From positions 620,001 to 684,000 of the forward strand of contig NZ_PCOC01000001.1 in assembly GCF_002975205.1 (NCBI RefSeq): a stretch of DNA of 64,000 bases, in the 5' to 3' direction. A program made the position numbers and the translations under genes. This document shows, piece by piece, positions 43,686 through 53,347 of this stretch. Numbering within the stretch: the stretch's first letter is position 1; each line of letters opens with the position of its first letter. The notes under the pieces were generated by a model. That model saw only the letters and a program-made list of their open reading frames with translations, was not told where the DNA came from and searched no databases. This stretch comes from Ochrobactrum vermis (GTDB lineage: Bacteria > Pseudomonadota > Alphaproteobacteria > Rhizobiales > Rhizobiaceae).

Positions 43686-45377
43686 CTACGCCGTTCGAAT
43701 TTCCTGCAGTTCCAGCTCCTCGATCATGACCTGTCGCATGACGAATTTCTGGATCTTGCCGGTCACAGTCATCGGAAACTGATCCACGAAGCGTATGTGG
43801 GCGGGAACCTTGTAATGTGCGATCCGCTGTCGGCAGTATTCGGCCAGTTCTTCCTCGGTTAGATGGCCTTCCTTGTGCAGCTTCACCCATGCGCAGATGA
43901 TTTCGCCAAACTTCCGGTCGGGAATGCCGAATATCTGGACATCGCTGATCGCGGGGTGGGTGAAGAGGAATTCCTCGATCTCGCGTGGATAGATGTTCTC
44001 GCCGCCGCGAATGATAAGATCCTTGATGCGCCCGACAATGTTGCAATAGCCTTCTTCGTCGATCGTCGCGAGGTCGCCGGTGTGCATCCAGCCCGCATCG
44101 TCGATAGCGCCTGCCGAGCTTTCCGCATCGTTCCAGTAACCGCGCATAACGCTGTAGCCGCGCGTGAGCAATTCGCCCTTTTCGCCGCGCGGAACCACCT
44201 TGCCATCCGCATCGATGATCTTCACCTCCAGATGCGGGTGAATACGTCCGACCGTTGAGACACGCCGCTCCATTGGATCGGTCGTCGAACTCTGGAAACT
44301 CACCGGGCTTGTCTCGGTCATGCCGTAGGCGATGGTGATTTCGCTCTGGTGCATCTCGCTCACGACACGTCGCATCACTTCGATGGGGCAGGGCGATCCG
44401 GCCATGATGCCGGTGCGCAGGCTGGTGAGATCAAAACGGCTGAACTCCGGATGATCCAGCATCGCAATGAACATTGTCGGCACGCCATGCAGGCCGGTGC
44501 ATTGCTCTTCCTCGACAGTTTGAAGCGTCAGGAGAGGGTCGAAACTGTCGTTCGGGATCACCATGCAGGAGCCGTGGGTGAAGCAGGCAAGGTTGCCGAG
44601 CACCATGCCGAAGCAATGGTAGAACGGCACCGGAATGCAGAGCCGGTCCTGTTCGGAAAGCTGCATCGCCTCGCCAACGAAAAAGCCGTTATTGAGAATG
44701 TTGTGGTGGGAGAGCGTTGCGCCCTTCGGGCTTCCTGTCGTGCCGCTGGTGAACTGGATATTGATGGGATCGTCGAATTGCAGTTCGTCGGCAAGAAGCG
44801 CCAGTTCCTCGCGCGTGACGTCATCGCCGGATTGGGCGACATCGTCAAAATTTAGCATGCCCGCGGTCTGTTCCGCACCGAGCCGGATCACTGACCGCAG
44901 AGTGGGAAGCCGCTCGGACATCAAATGGCCGGGCCGGGCTTCGTCGAGCTCAGGCACGATGCCGCGCAGAATATCGATATAATTGCTGGTCTTCAGCGAC
45001 GGTGCGAGTATAAGCGCCGCGCATTCGACTTTTGCCAGCACATATTCCAGCTCATGCGCGCGATAGGCCGGGTTGATGTTGACGAGGATCAGTCCCGCTT
45101 TTGCGCTGGCGAACTGGGTGAGAATCCATTCGAGATTGTTCGGCGACCATATGCCGAGACGCTCGCCGGGGCGTAGCCCGATGGCAAGAAAGCCTTCGGC
45201 AAGTTCGTCAGTCCGTTGTCTGAGTTCAAAATAAGTCAGCCGGACATTCTGGTGCCGGACGATGACGGCAGGTCGCTCGGGATATTTTTCAGCGATCTGG
45301 TCGAGATGCCGACCGATCGTATTGCCGATGAGAAGCTTGTCGCTCGCACCATGAACATAGCTGGCCCGCTGCTGCAT
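43686..45377 (-). CDS. AMP-dependent acyl-CoA synthetase
   Basis: 563 residues from the ATG at 45377, which has a GGGAGG site; a TTG at 45392 adds five. ANL-superfamily motifs are complete: [18 protein letters not shown] (P-loop), [45 protein letters not shown] and the catalytic lysine in [10 protein letters not shown]. It activates a carboxylic acid to its CoA ester; the resemblance is to medium/long-chain fatty acyl-CoA ligases. It stands alone on the minus strand. Confidence 0.88.
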   Translation of the reverse strand: MQQRASYVHGASDKLLIGNTIGRHLDQIAEKYPERPAVIVRHQNVRLTYFELRQRTDELAEGFLAIGLRPGERLGIWSPNNLEWILTQFASAKAGLILVNINPAYRAHELEYVLAKVECAALILAPSLKTSNYIDILRGIVPELDEARPGHLMSERLPTLRSVIRLGAEQTAGMLNFDDVAQSGDDVTREELALLADELQFDDPINIQFTSGTTGSPKGATLSHHNILNNGFFVGEAMQLSEQDRLCIPVPFYHCFGMVLGNLACFTHGSCMVIPNDSFDPLLTLQTVEEEQCTGLHGVPTMFIAMLDHPEFSRFDLTSLRTGIMAGSPCPIEVMRRVVSEMHQSEITIAYGMTETSPVSFQSSTTDPMERRVSTVGRIHPHLEVKIIDADGKVVPRGEKGELLTRGYSVMRGYWNDAESSAGAIDDAGWMHTGDLATIDEEGYCNIVGRIKDLIIRGGENIYPREIEEFLFTHPAISDVQIFGIPDRKFGEIICAWVKLHKEGHLTEEELAEYCRQRIAHYKVPAHIRFVDQFPMTVTGKIQKFVMRQVMIEELELQEIRTA

Positions 45378-45483
45378 TTCCGATCCTCCCAAACCGAAGA
45401 CGATGCCCGAAGGCGATGCATCAAGTGGTGGGAGGATGCCATTCGCAGCGCTGTGTGAAAACCGCAGTTTTTACAATTCGGAT

Positions 45484-45822
45484 TCAGCGCTTGGTGCAAC
45501 GCACCAGAGTAGCGGCCCCGGCATTGGTATATTTGCTCTGCATCGTATAGAGCCACCCCTTGCATTCAGACATGCTGCCGAAGCACCGGACACGGTCGAT
45601 CGCGACCAGCCCGTCGCCGCCTGTAATGAAGGGCGAGTCGTCAACGCCGCTGAACTGGCCGACGATGGTGCCGCTGCCTTTTCTCGGCACATTGCAGCGC
45701 TGGCCTGCATATTCGCTGACATCCTTGCGCACCTGTGCCTCAGCGGACATGGGCAGCACGACAAAGCCTGAAACCGCGAGCGATGCGGAAGTGAGGAAAA
45801 CGGCAATGACCTGACGCAGCAT
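45484..45822 (-). CDS. Small secreted protein of unknown function
   Basis: 112 residues with a signal peptide (RQVIAVFLTSASLAVSGFVVLPMSAEA). The mature part has four Cys (QRCNVP, VRCFG, SECKG, VRCTK), which fits two disulfides in a small periplasmic domain. No named family recognised. It may share a transcript with the acyl-CoA ligase downstream on the same strand (gap about 106 bases). Confidence 0.65.
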   Translation of the reverse strand: MLRQVIAVFLTSASLAVSGFVVLPMSAEAQVRKDVSEYAGQRCNVPRKGSGTIVGQFSGVDDSPFITGGDGLVAIDRVRCFGSMSECKGWLYTMQSKYTNAGAATLVRCTKR

Positions 45823-45900
45823 CGGTCTCTCCTTAAAAAGAATAGCTGTTGAACAATACTATAAGATTATAAGCGAAATAGCGCACTTTCTCCAATGGAG

Positions 45901-45934
45901 AAGCATCGCACCTTAAAATCTGGATGCGATGCTT
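45901..45934. other. Hairpin downstream of oligopeptidase B
   Basis: AAGCATCGCA and TGCGATGCTT form a perfect 10-base stem with a 14-base loop, 12 bases after the stop of the minus-strand ptrB gene. There is no T run, so termination would be weak or factor-assisted. Confidence 0.5.
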
Positions 45935-45945
45935 AATGTCGAGGA

Positions 45946-48051
45946 TCAGAGCGTGCCGCCCGCCTTGCCTGTCACCTTGAGTGCGAAGGCATAGGTGTAG
46001 GCGACTTCTTCCAGCCGCGAGAAGCGACCCGACGCCCCGGCATGGCCCGCATCCATATTGATACGGAACAGCACCGGATGGTTGTTGGTCTTCAGTTCAC
46101 GCAGTCTGGCGACCCATTTGGCGGGCTCCCAGTAAGTAACGCGCGGATCTGTTAGACCTGCCACGGCCAATATGGCCGGATAGGCCTGACGGCTGACATT
46201 GTCGTAGGGCGAATAGCCTGCGATGGTCCGGTATTCCGCTTCCGATGTGATCGGATTGCCCCATTCGGGCCATTCCGGCGGGGTCAGCGGCAGCGTGTCG
46301 TCCAGCATCGTGTTCAGCACATCGACGAACGGCACTTCGGCTATGATGCCGCCGAACGCGTCGGGCGCCATATTGGCAATCGCGCCCATCAGCATGCCGC
46401 CTGCCGAACCGCCATGGGCAACGATGCGGTCATGACTGGTGAAGCCTTCTGCAACAAGGTGTTTTGCGGCGGCAATGAAGTCGGTGAAGGTGTTCACCTT
46501 CTTGCCGCGCTTGCCGTTTTCGTACCAGGCGAAACCCTTGTCCTTGCCGCCGCGAATATGGGCAATGGCATAGACGAAGCCCCGATCCACCAGCGACAGC
46601 CGCGACGTGCTGAAGCTTGCGGGAATGGTGATGCCGTAGGAACCGTAACCATAGAGCAGGCAGGGTGCCGAGCCGTCGAGCTTCGTATTCTTGTGATAGA
46701 GCAGGGATACCGGCACCAGCTCGCCATCCGATGCCTTTGCGAAGACACGACGCGTAACATAGTCCTGGGCGTTGTGGCCGGAAGGAACTTCCTGCGTTTT
46801 CAAGAGCTTCCGCTCCCGCGTCCGCATATTGTAGTCGAAGAGCTGTTCCGGCGTCGTCATGGATGAATAGGAAAAGCGGATCACATCCGTATCATATTCG
46901 GCGCTGCCATGAAGGCCGAGTGAATGGGCTTCCTCATCGAAGGCGATGGCGTGTTGCTCGCCGGTTTCACGGTCACGGATCACGATGCGGGGCAGGCCAT
47001 TGTCGCGCTCCATCCAGACAAGATGATGCTTGTAGGCGGAGTGCGACAGGATCAGCCGTCCCGGCTTTTCCGCCACGACCTCTACCCAGTTTTCAGGCTG
47101 AGGCGCTGCAGCCGGTGCCTGGCAGATCTTGAAATCCTTGGCTCCGTCCGCATTGGTCAGGATGTAGAACACGTCACCGCCCGGCGCGATGTCATATTCC
47201 GTGCCGGTCTTGCGTTCCATGATGAGCTGCGGCTTTGCCGCCGGGTCATTGGCGGGCAGGAGCCAGCATTCCGACGTCTCATGGTCGTGAATGTCGATGA
47301 AGATATAATCGTCCAGCGCCGATCCGCCGACGCCGAGAAAGAAGCCTGGGTCTTTCTCTTCATAGATCAGCCGGTCGCTCGACTGATCCGTGCCGACCCT
47401 GTGATAGAAAACCTTGGACGGTCGATGATTTTCGTCGAGCCGCGTATAGAAGAAGCCCTTGCTCTCGGCATCCCACGCGCCACCGCCATTCGTATCGGTG
47501 ACGATGTCTTCGAGATCCTTCATCGAAGAAAGATCACGGACTTTTAGCTTGTAGAATTCTGAACCCTTGTCGTCATATCCCCAGATCAAAAGCTTGTGAT
47601 CCGGCGCATGATCAGCCGAGGCAAGGCGGAAATAGGCCTTGTCCTTGCCTTCGACATCGCCGTCGAGGAGGATCGTCTCGGTTCCGCCGTCACGCGGGGT
47701 TCGAATGAAATAGGGCTGTTCGCCGCCGGTCCGGTAGGAAACGCCATAGGCGAAAGGGCCATCCTTGGACGGAACGGACGAGTCGTCTTCCTTGATGCGT
47801 GCACGCATTTCAGCAAATAGCGTTTTCTGCAGCGCTTCCGTGTCGTTCATCAGGGCTGCCTGATAGGCATTCTCTGCTTCCAGATGCGAACGAATTTCGG
47901 GGGCCAGAACCGACGGATCCTTGAATACTTCCTGCCAGTTATCTGCGCGCAACCAAGCATAATCGTCGGTGCGTGTGATCCCGTGGCGGGTGTCATTTAC
48001 CGGATGTTTGGCTGCATGCGGCGGTTGAAGTTGGGAGGAGCTTTGAGACAT
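45946..48051 (-). CDS. ptrB: Oligopeptidase B (S9A serine peptidase)
   Basis: 701 residues from the ATG at 48051; the open frame continues 55 codons upstream into what looks like non-coding DNA. An N-terminal beta-propeller is followed by the alpha/beta-hydrolase domain with the nucleophile in AHGGSAGGMLMGAIANM, the aspartate in VAGLTDPRVTYWEPAKW and the histidine in MDAGHAGASGRF. It cleaves peptides after Arg or Lys in the cytoplasm. Single gene. Confidence 0.92.
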   Translation of the reverse strand: MSQSSSQLQPPHAAKHPVNDTRHGITRTDDYAWLRADNWQEVFKDPSVLAPEIRSHLEAENAYQAALMNDTEALQKTLFAEMRARIKEDDSSVPSKDGPFAYGVSYRTGGEQPYFIRTPRDGGTETILLDGDVEGKDKAYFRLASADHAPDHKLLIWGYDDKGSEFYKLKVRDLSSMKDLEDIVTDTNGGGAWDAESKGFFYTRLDENHRPSKVFYHRVGTDQSSDRLIYEEKDPGFFLGVGGSALDDYIFIDIHDHETSECWLLPANDPAAKPQLIMERKTGTEYDIAPGGDVFYILTNADGAKDFKICQAPAAAPQPENWVEVVAEKPGRLILSHSAYKHHLVWMERDNGLPRIVIRDRETGEQHAIAFDEEAHSLGLHGSAEYDTDVIRFSYSSMTTPEQLFDYNMRTRERKLLKTQEVPSGHNAQDYVTRRVFAKASDGELVPVSLLYHKNTKLDGSAPCLLYGYGSYGITIPASFSTSRLSLVDRGFVYAIAHIRGGKDKGFAWYENGKRGKKVNTFTDFIAAAKHLVAEGFTSHDRIVAHGGSAGGMLMGAIANMAPDAFGGIIAEVPFVDVLNTMLDDTLPLTPPEWPEWGNPITSEAEYRTIAGYSPYDNVSRQAYPAILAVAGLTDPRVTYWEPAKWVARLRELKTNNHPVLFRINMDAGHAGASGRFSRLEEVAYTYAFALKVTGKAGGTL

Positions 48052-48473
48052 CCACAATTCCAATGAAAACTGTTTCGATTTGCTGCAAGGCCGGTAAGCC
48101 CTGCCTTCAGGCGGGTGATACTGGTGTTTATATAGTTGGCCGAAAAGGCGAAAGCGAGTTGATTCCGTTGAAATATATTTGAGCAATGCCTTTTTGAGGC
48201 CCGATTCTGCGGCCAAAAGCTACGTAGCGGAAACGCGTTAGTCTTGAGCTTCGTACAAGAAAACTTGAGGGAGAAAACTATTGCTAAGACTGGCTGAGCA
48301 AATTAAAGGAAGCACGGTCGTGAACTGTGGCTTCATCCGTATCCCTCAATAAATGACAGGGTCGGCAACGCGAACACATCGCACTTCAAAGTTTCCCTGT
48401 CTTCGTAAGGTTGAGTCCGGTTTTTTCTATTTGCCGATTCAAGAATAAAGATGTGTTGTTAATGTAATGTGGT
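48052..48473. other. Intergenic region between ptrB and the mucR promoter
   Basis: About 420 bases between divergent genes. I see no gene, repeat or RNA in it that I could name. The 3' part becomes AT-rich toward the mucR promoter. Confidence 0.4.
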
Positions 48474-48502
48474 TTGACAATTCTATTGCAAATGACATTA
48501 TC
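48474..48502 (+). promoter_or_regulatory. Candidate promoter of mucR
   Basis: TTGACA (48474-48479), a 17-base spacer, then ATTATC (48497-48502), about 118 bases before the mucR ATG. The -35 box is perfect and the -10 box weak. The AT-rich surroundings suit MucR autoregulation. Confidence 0.45.
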
Positions 48503-48619
48503 AACTGATATTCGCAGTCGCGAACGGATGGGGCAGAGTTTTGGAATACGTAACGACGATGGCAGGCGGGGATCTCCAGTCGTCGATTACGCAACAATAA
48601 GAAGTCAAAAGGAAATCTA

Positions 48620-49048
48620 ATGGAAAATCTGGACACGCACGACGAGAGCACAGAACTGCTTCTGAGCCTTACTGCAGATGTTGTAGCTGCATATGTCGGC
48701 AATAATTCGATTCGCGCTGGCGAACTGCCGCTGCTGATCGCCGAAGTACATGCTGCTTTCAAGCGCCACGTCGAACGCGAAGAAGCGCCTGTCGTCGTTG
48801 AGAAGCCGAAGCCTGCCGTCAATCCGAAGAAGTCGGTTCATGACGACTACATCATCTGCCTCGAAGACGGCAAGAAGTTCAAGTCGCTCAAGCGTCACCT
48901 GATGACCCATTACAACATGACGCCTGAACAGTACCGCGAAAAGTGGGATCTCGACCCGAACTATCCGATGGTCGCTCCCAACTACGCTGCTGCTCGTTCG
49001 CGTCTGGCGAAGAAGATGGGCCTGGGCCGCAAGCCTAAGGACGCTTAA
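48620..49048 (+). CDS. mucR: MucR/Ros-family zinc-finger transcriptional regulator
   Basis: 142 residues, the normal length for MucR in Brucellaceae. The C-terminal Ros-type zinc finger reads YIICLEDGKKFKSLKRHLMTH, then YNMTPEQYREKWDLDPNYPM. The ligands are Cys, Asp (CLED, where Ros has CLEC), and two His. The N-terminal helical part (LLLSLTADVVAAYVGNN) oligomerises the protein. MucR is a global H-NS-like regulator of envelope, virulence and cell-cycle genes. A long leader precedes it and a strong terminator follows. Confidence 0.95.
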   Translation: MENLDTHDESTELLLSLTADVVAAYVGNNSIRAGELPLLIAEVHAAFKRHVEREEAPVVVEKPKPAVNPKKSVHDDYIICLEDGKKFKSLKRHLMTHYNMTPEQYREKWDLDPNYPMVAPNYAAARSRLAKKMGLGRKPKDA

Positions 49049-49105
49049 TCGCTTCGACTTTCGAGCGGGCTGCGCTTTGCCGCATCTGTTCTTGTGAATG
49101 TTATG

Positions 49106-49153
49106 AAAATGGCCGGTATTGTTGAGCTCACGCTTTTCAATACCGGCCATTTT
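49106..49153 (+). terminator. Rho-independent terminator of mucR
   Basis: A perfect 16-base stem: AAAATGGCCGGTATTG (49106-49121) with CAATACCGGCCATTTT (49138-49153), 16-base loop, followed by a T-rich stretch, 58 bases after the stop. Confidence 0.88.
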
Positions 49154-49194
49154 GTTGTTGGTCTTCTGAGAGTTTTCGGAAGCTCATGCAATAT

Positions 49195-49464
49195 TCATCC
49201 GATCCGGTCGAATGCCTGCTTCAGCGCAATATGCCGGTTCAGATCATAACTCCAATGCCCGCACACGCCTTTCTGCCGCTCTCTTTCCATAAGGCGCGTC
49301 AGGCGCCGCTTGGTTCGTTCCTTCTCCTCTTGCGGTGCTTTCAGAACTTCATCCAGATCGATGCCCGCAATGATCTGCAAGGCAATACGCTGCATGGCCG
49401 TCAGTTGATTCTGCTTCTGTCGGGCAAAAAATAGTGCGCGGGCCTGTTTAAGATCTGCTTCCAT
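49195..49464 (-). CDS. Small helical protein of unknown function
   Basis: 89 residues, highly charged and helical (LKQARALFFARQKQNQLTAMQRI, APQEEKERTKRRLTRLMERERQKG). AGGGATTTTCGCC precedes the ATG on the minus strand. No recognised family, no membrane segment. It is convergent with mucR and divergent from the DnaA-like gene. Confidence 0.55.
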   Translation of the reverse strand: MEADLKQARALFFARQKQNQLTAMQRIALQIIAGIDLDEVLKAPQEEKERTKRRLTRLMERERQKGVCGHWSYDLNRHIALKQAFDRIG

Positions 49465-49730
49465 GGCGAAAATCCCTCATTTCTCGATATCAACGAGCAT
49501 GAGCGACGGTGGAAGACGTTGGATAATATTCCTAGATTTTGCCGGATTTTTCTGTAAAATGGCCATGGATCACATTTGATCGACGCAGGTTAATGCTGCG
49601 ATGGCAAGGCTTTAGCCTATGTTAGAACTGCCGAAACTAATCAAAGACGGCAATTCATTCTACGAAACTTATCCACACTTGCATTTTCCTCCGTATAAGA
49701 AGATATTCCTATTCTGGCGAGGAAAGATGA

Positions 49731-50183
49731 ATGTCTTTGGAACTATCGGATGTCATTCATACACGGGCGGAAGCTTTCGAAGCGTTGAAGTTGCTTGCGG
49801 CGCGGCATGGGCGAAGCCTTAGTCTCGAAAGAGTGGAGGGCGTCGCCGACCGTTCGCGGCAGCAGCAGAATATGGTGCTGTGCGATGCCCTTATCGACCT
49901 GCTCGTGGCAATGTTCGGTGTTTCCGGCACTGAACTGCGGTCTCCGTTGCGGTGCAGACGGGAGGTCGCGCGCGTGCGGCAGATCGGCATGTATGTCGCG
50001 CATACGGCTTTCGGCATGGCGATGCGTGAAGTGGCCGCTGGATTTGCGCGGGACCGGACAACAGTGATGCACGCCTGCCATCTGGTGGAAGACATGCGTG
50101 ACGATACCGAATTCGATGCAATCGTCTCGACCTTCGAACGGATTGCGCAAAGTGCTTTCACGGACTGGAGGATGGCGGCATGA
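49731..50183 (+). CDS. Stand-alone DnaA domain IV-like DNA-binding protein
   Basis: 150 residues from ATG 49731 (ribosome site GAGGAAAG). Residues about 85-120 (REVARVRQIGMYVAHTAFGMAMREVAAGFARDRTTVMHACHLVED) closely follow the DnaA domain IV helix-turn-helix and its signature, which binds DnaA boxes. There is no AAA+ ATPase domain, so it cannot initiate replication itself. Such proteins could compete for DnaA boxes or regulate transcription. It overlaps the DUF6456 gene by four bases. Confidence 0.8.
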   Translation: MSLELSDVIHTRAEAFEALKLLAARHGRSLSLERVEGVADRSRQQQNMVLCDALIDLLVAMFGVSGTELRSPLRCRREVARVRQIGMYVAHTAFGMAMREVAAGFARDRTTVMHACHLVEDMRDDTEFDAIVSTFERIAQSAFTDWRMAA

Positions 50184-50971
50184 CCAAGCAGTTGTCAGTA
50201 TCCGAAGCGAGGATCATGTGCTTTCTGAAAAACGGCGTCTGCGAGGTTCAGGATTCGGTTCGCGCTACGCATGTGTTGCTCGCGACGGATCAGGGGACCA
50301 TTGCCGCTTCCCGTTCCGAACTGGACGTCATGCAGAAGAAGGGGTTGCTGCGCTGGGACGAAGAGCGTCTTGTTGCATCGCCGCATTGCGCAAAGCGGTT
50401 GAAGGAAGACAACAAGCCGTTGCCCCGTCCGGCGGAAAATGCGCAGACCATCGAATATCTGCAAGGTGAAAAGGTCGAGATCAACCCGGAGGAATCACCG
50501 CTTGCCATGCTCTACAGGCGCAGGAATGCGAACGGCTCTACCTTCATCTCGGAAAGTGAGTTTCTTGCCGGTGAGAGGCTGCGTGCCGATTTCACACGCG
50601 GATCGCTGATGCCGTCTGTGACAATGCGCTGGGATACCGGTGTCGGAGGCGGGCGCAGCGGGCCGGGCGGCATGGCCGAACTGACCGATATTGCGCTTGC
50701 CAGCCGCATTCGTGTCGAGCGGGCGCTGGAAGCGGTCGGGCCGGAACTGAACGGCGTTCTGGTCGATGTCTGCTGCTTCCTGAAAGGTCTTGAAACCGTG
50801 GAGCGCGAGCGGCAATGGCCCGTGCGTTCGGCCAAGATGCTGCTCAAGGTCGGTCTGGCCGCTCTGCACAGGCACTATAATCCTCAACTTGAAAAGGAAC
50901 GGGGCAGAGGTGTCGTCCTGCATTGGGGAGCCGATGGCTATCGACCGCAGATGCGACCACAGAATATGTGA
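50180..50971 (+). CDS. DUF6456-domain protein with helix-turn-helix features
   Basis: 263 residues. The first 80 residues look like a winged helix (SEARIMCFLKNGVCEV, MQKKGLLRWDEERLVASP). The C-terminal 150 residues match DUF6456 (SPLAMLYRRRNANGSTFISESEFLAGERLRADFTRGSLMPSVTMRWD, ALEAVGPELNGVLVDVCCFLKGLE, VGLAALHRHYN). Function unknown. Translationally coupled to the DnaA-IV-like protein, which suggests that they act together. Confidence 0.75.
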   Translation: MTKQLSVSEARIMCFLKNGVCEVQDSVRATHVLLATDQGTIAASRSELDVMQKKGLLRWDEERLVASPHCAKRLKEDNKPLPRPAENAQTIEYLQGEKVEINPEESPLAMLYRRRNANGSTFISESEFLAGERLRADFTRGSLMPSVTMRWDTGVGGGRSGPGGMAELTDIALASRIRVERALEAVGPELNGVLVDVCCFLKGLETVERERQWPVRSAKMLLKVGLAALHRHYNPQLEKERGRGVVLHWGADGYRPQMRPQNM

Positions 50972-51063
50972 AGCCTCTCCTTCATTGACAGCTATCGGAG
51001 GCAGGTCTATCGCCTCTGTCTCAAAGGGACTCTGTACCCGTTGGGGAAGTGGGGAGAAATCAT

Positions 51064-52356
51064 ATGAATTCGGTACGGGATCGGCTGGAAAATATCCTGT
51101 CGCGCCTGGAAGCGCGGGCCGGGAGCGAGCGCGTTTTCAGCAAGGTCTATGCACAACAGGCGCGCGCCGAGGCGGATGCCGCCGATGCGCGTCTTCATGA
51201 CGGGCGGGCGCTCGGACCGCTCGACGGGCGTATTGTTTCGATCAAGGACCTTTTCGACGTTGCCGGAGAACCGACGCTTGCCGGTTCAGTTGTTCGCCGC
51301 ACCGCTACCCCTGCGGCACAGGACGCCACGATTGTCCGGCGTCTGCGCGATGCGGGGGCGGTCATCGTTGGCAAGACCCACATGACGGAATTTGCTTTCA
51401 CGCCGGTCGGTCTCAATCCGCATTATGGCGAGCCCGGCAATGCGGTCGATCCCACGCGCATTCCGGGCGGATCGTCGTCAGGTGCCGCCGTCTCGGCAGC
51501 GGAAGGTACAAGCGAAATCGCCATCGGCTCGGATACTGGCGGATCGGTGCGTATCCCGGCGGCGCTCAATGGTATCGTCGGTTTCAAGCCGACGGCACGG
51601 CGCGTACCGCTCGACGGTGCGTTTCCGCTGGCACCGTCGCTCGATTCCGTCGGTCCGCTGACCAAAACGGTGGCCGATGCGATCATGACCGATGCGATCA
51701 TGGCAGGTGAAGCGCCGGTCCTGCCCGATGCCCTGCCGCTCCAGGGTCTGCGTGTCGCCCTGCCGAAAGGCTATCTTCTGGCCGATATGGAGCCGGATGT
51801 TGCAAGGCACTTCGAGGCGTCGGTCGCGCTTCTCGAAAAGACTGGGGCGATCATTGCCGACCTGGAGGTCGACGACCTGATCCAGCGTCTGCGCGAGGCA
51901 ACGCGTGTCGGTTCCATCGCCGGGATAGAGGCGAGCCATGTTCATGCATCGACCTGGCTCGGCGATCCCGATGCCAATGTCGATATCCGCGTGAAGCGTC
52001 CGCTGTCCGTCCGCATCAAGGTTCCGATGGAAACCTATCGTGGAATCATGGAAACGCGCACCGCACTTGTTCGGGAGATGGACGGGCGTTTGAGCGGGTT
52101 CGACATGTTTGTAACGCCGACTACGCCGATTGTTGCGCCGACGATTGCGTCGGTCAGCAATGATGAAGCTGAATATGACCGTGTGGAAGGGTTGCTCCTG
52201 CGTGATACGCAGGTTGGAAACCAGTTCGACCTGTGTAGCATCAGCGTGCCTATGCCGGGCATGACGCTGCCGACCGGCTTCATGCTCAGCGCACGTGGCG
52301 GCACCGACAACAGGCTGCTCGCCGCAGCCTTGTCGGTCGAGAAACTCTTAGGCTGA
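51064..52356 (+). CDS. Amidase signature-family enzyme
   Basis: 430 residues from the ATG at 51064, with GGGGAGA upstream; a GTG at 51049 is less likely. The Ser-cisSer-Lys triad is seen in VSIKDLFDVAGEP (Lys), PGGSSSGAAVSAAEG and GSDTGGSVRIPAALNG (both serines). It hydrolyses an amide; a GatA role is unlikely because no gatB/gatC is nearby and the C-terminus is short. Substrate unknown. It overlaps sufE tail to tail by 9 bases. Confidence 0.88.
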   Translation: MNSVRDRLENILSRLEARAGSERVFSKVYAQQARAEADAADARLHDGRALGPLDGRIVSIKDLFDVAGEPTLAGSVVRRTATPAAQDATIVRRLRDAGAVIVGKTHMTEFAFTPVGLNPHYGEPGNAVDPTRIPGGSSSGAAVSAAEGTSEIAIGSDTGGSVRIPAALNGIVGFKPTARRVPLDGAFPLAPSLDSVGPLTKTVADAIMTDAIMAGEAPVLPDALPLQGLRVALPKGYLLADMEPDVARHFEASVALLEKTGAIIADLEVDDLIQRLREATRVGSIAGIEASHVHASTWLGDPDANVDIRVKRPLSVRIKVPMETYRGIMETRTALVREMDGRLSGFDMFVTPTTPIVAPTIASVSNDEAEYDRVEGLLLRDTQVGNQFDLCSISVPMPGMTLPTGFMLSARGGTDNRLLAAALSVEKLLG

Positions 52357-52773
52357 TTCTTTCGCGAGCTCCGCTTCACGGCGAATGCGTGCCACCATGG
52401 CGCGCAGGCCGTTGGAGCGCTGCGGCGTCAGATGTTCATCAAGGCCGAGCTTTTTCAGAATGGCTTCCGGGTCCACGGCAAGAATTTCCGAAGCCTTGTG
52501 GCCCGAATAAAGCGCCAGCACGATGGCCACCAGACCGCGCACGATATGCGCATCGGAATCGCCCAGAAACTCGATGACCGGATCATTGCCACCTTGCGGA
52601 AGCGTCTTCAGCCATACCTGGCTGACACAGCCCTTGACCTTGTGCGCTGCGTCGCGTGCATCGTCTGGATAAGGCGGCAGTTCCTTGCCGAGATCGATAA
52701 CATAGCGATAGCGGTCTTCCCAATCGTCGAGAAATTCGAAATCGGACATGATGCTATCGATGGTCGTGGTCAT
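52348..52773 (-). CDS. sufE: SufE-family cysteine desulfuration protein
   Basis: 141 residues. The sulfur-accepting Cys49 lies in KVKGCVSQVWL, and DWEDRYRYVIDLGKELPPYP and GLDEHLTPQRSNGLRAMVARIR are typical. SufE takes persulfide sulfur from a SufS-type cysteine desulfurase for Fe-S cluster assembly. No suf operon is adjacent, as is common in Rhizobiales. Confidence 0.92.
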   Translation of the reverse strand: MTTTIDSIMSDFEFLDDWEDRYRYVIDLGKELPPYPDDARDAAHKVKGCVSQVWLKTLPQGGNDPVIEFLGDSDAHIVRGLVAIVLALYSGHKASEILAVDPEAILKKLGLDEHLTPQRSNGLRAMVARIRREAELAKESA

Positions 52774-52842
52774 GATACTCGCCTGAAAGAAGATTATTGC
52801 CGCTTATATAGTCATGAAACGCCACAAGGTCACGGAAAACTC

Positions 52843-52888
52843 GAGCGCATCCCGAAAAGTGTGAAACGGTTTTTGGATAGGACGCGCC
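52843..52888 (+). repeat. Dispersed intergenic repeat, copy B
   Basis: GAGCGCATCCCGAAAAGTGT then GAAACGGTTTTTGGAT and GCGC. It lies 16 bases downstream of the stop of the minus-strand DUF5330 gene, in direct orientation with copy C at 53429. Confidence 0.8.
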
Positions 52889-52903
52889 ACAAACAAACGC
52901 GCT

Positions 52904-53347
52904 CTAGCGCGCAATTGAGCCAGTCGAGCGGCGATCCAGCGCGCGCAAGGCTTCTTCACGCGATGTCGGGACGGGAATGCCGGTTGCGGTCTGTGCAGGT
53001 TCTGCTACTGGCGGCTCAGCTTTTACAGGTGGTTGCGGCTTGGTGCCGAACCGGTCGCTCAGATATTCGAGCGCTGCGCGGCTACCTTCCAGGAGGCCGC
53101 TTCCGGCGCTGGAAACAAGCGATGTTCCGTTCTGGCAGAAAGACGGATTGTCGATGCACAGCTTGCCCAGTTCCACGGCGGTTTTGCCATTGGCAAGAAG
53201 CTGGTCGATTGAATCCGGTTCCCGCTTGGTCTCGGCAACGGCTGGTTTCTCCTGCGGCTTGTTTTGCTCATCCGCAGCGAAGAAGCGCGGCATTACGATG
53301 AATGCCAACGACAACCAGAATGCGGATTTGAGGAGAAAACGGATCAT
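52904..53347 (-). CDS. DUF5330-domain protein
   Basis: 147 residues with an N-terminal membrane anchor or signal (RFLLKSAFWLSLAFIVMPRFF). The middle LGKLCIDNPSFCQNG, with two Cys, and the ALEYLSDRFG block are characteristic of DUF5330 in Rhizobiales. A proline-rich tail follows (PQPPVKAEPPVAEPA). Function unknown, probably periplasmic. Bracketed by two direct copies of a 46-base repeat. Confidence 0.75.
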   Translation of the reverse strand: MIRFLLKSAFWLSLAFIVMPRFFAADEQNKPQEKPAVAETKREPDSIDQLLANGKTAVELGKLCIDNPSFCQNGTSLVSSAGSGLLEGSRAALEYLSDRFGTKPQPPVKAEPPVAEPAQTATGIPVPTSREEALRALDRRSTGSIAR

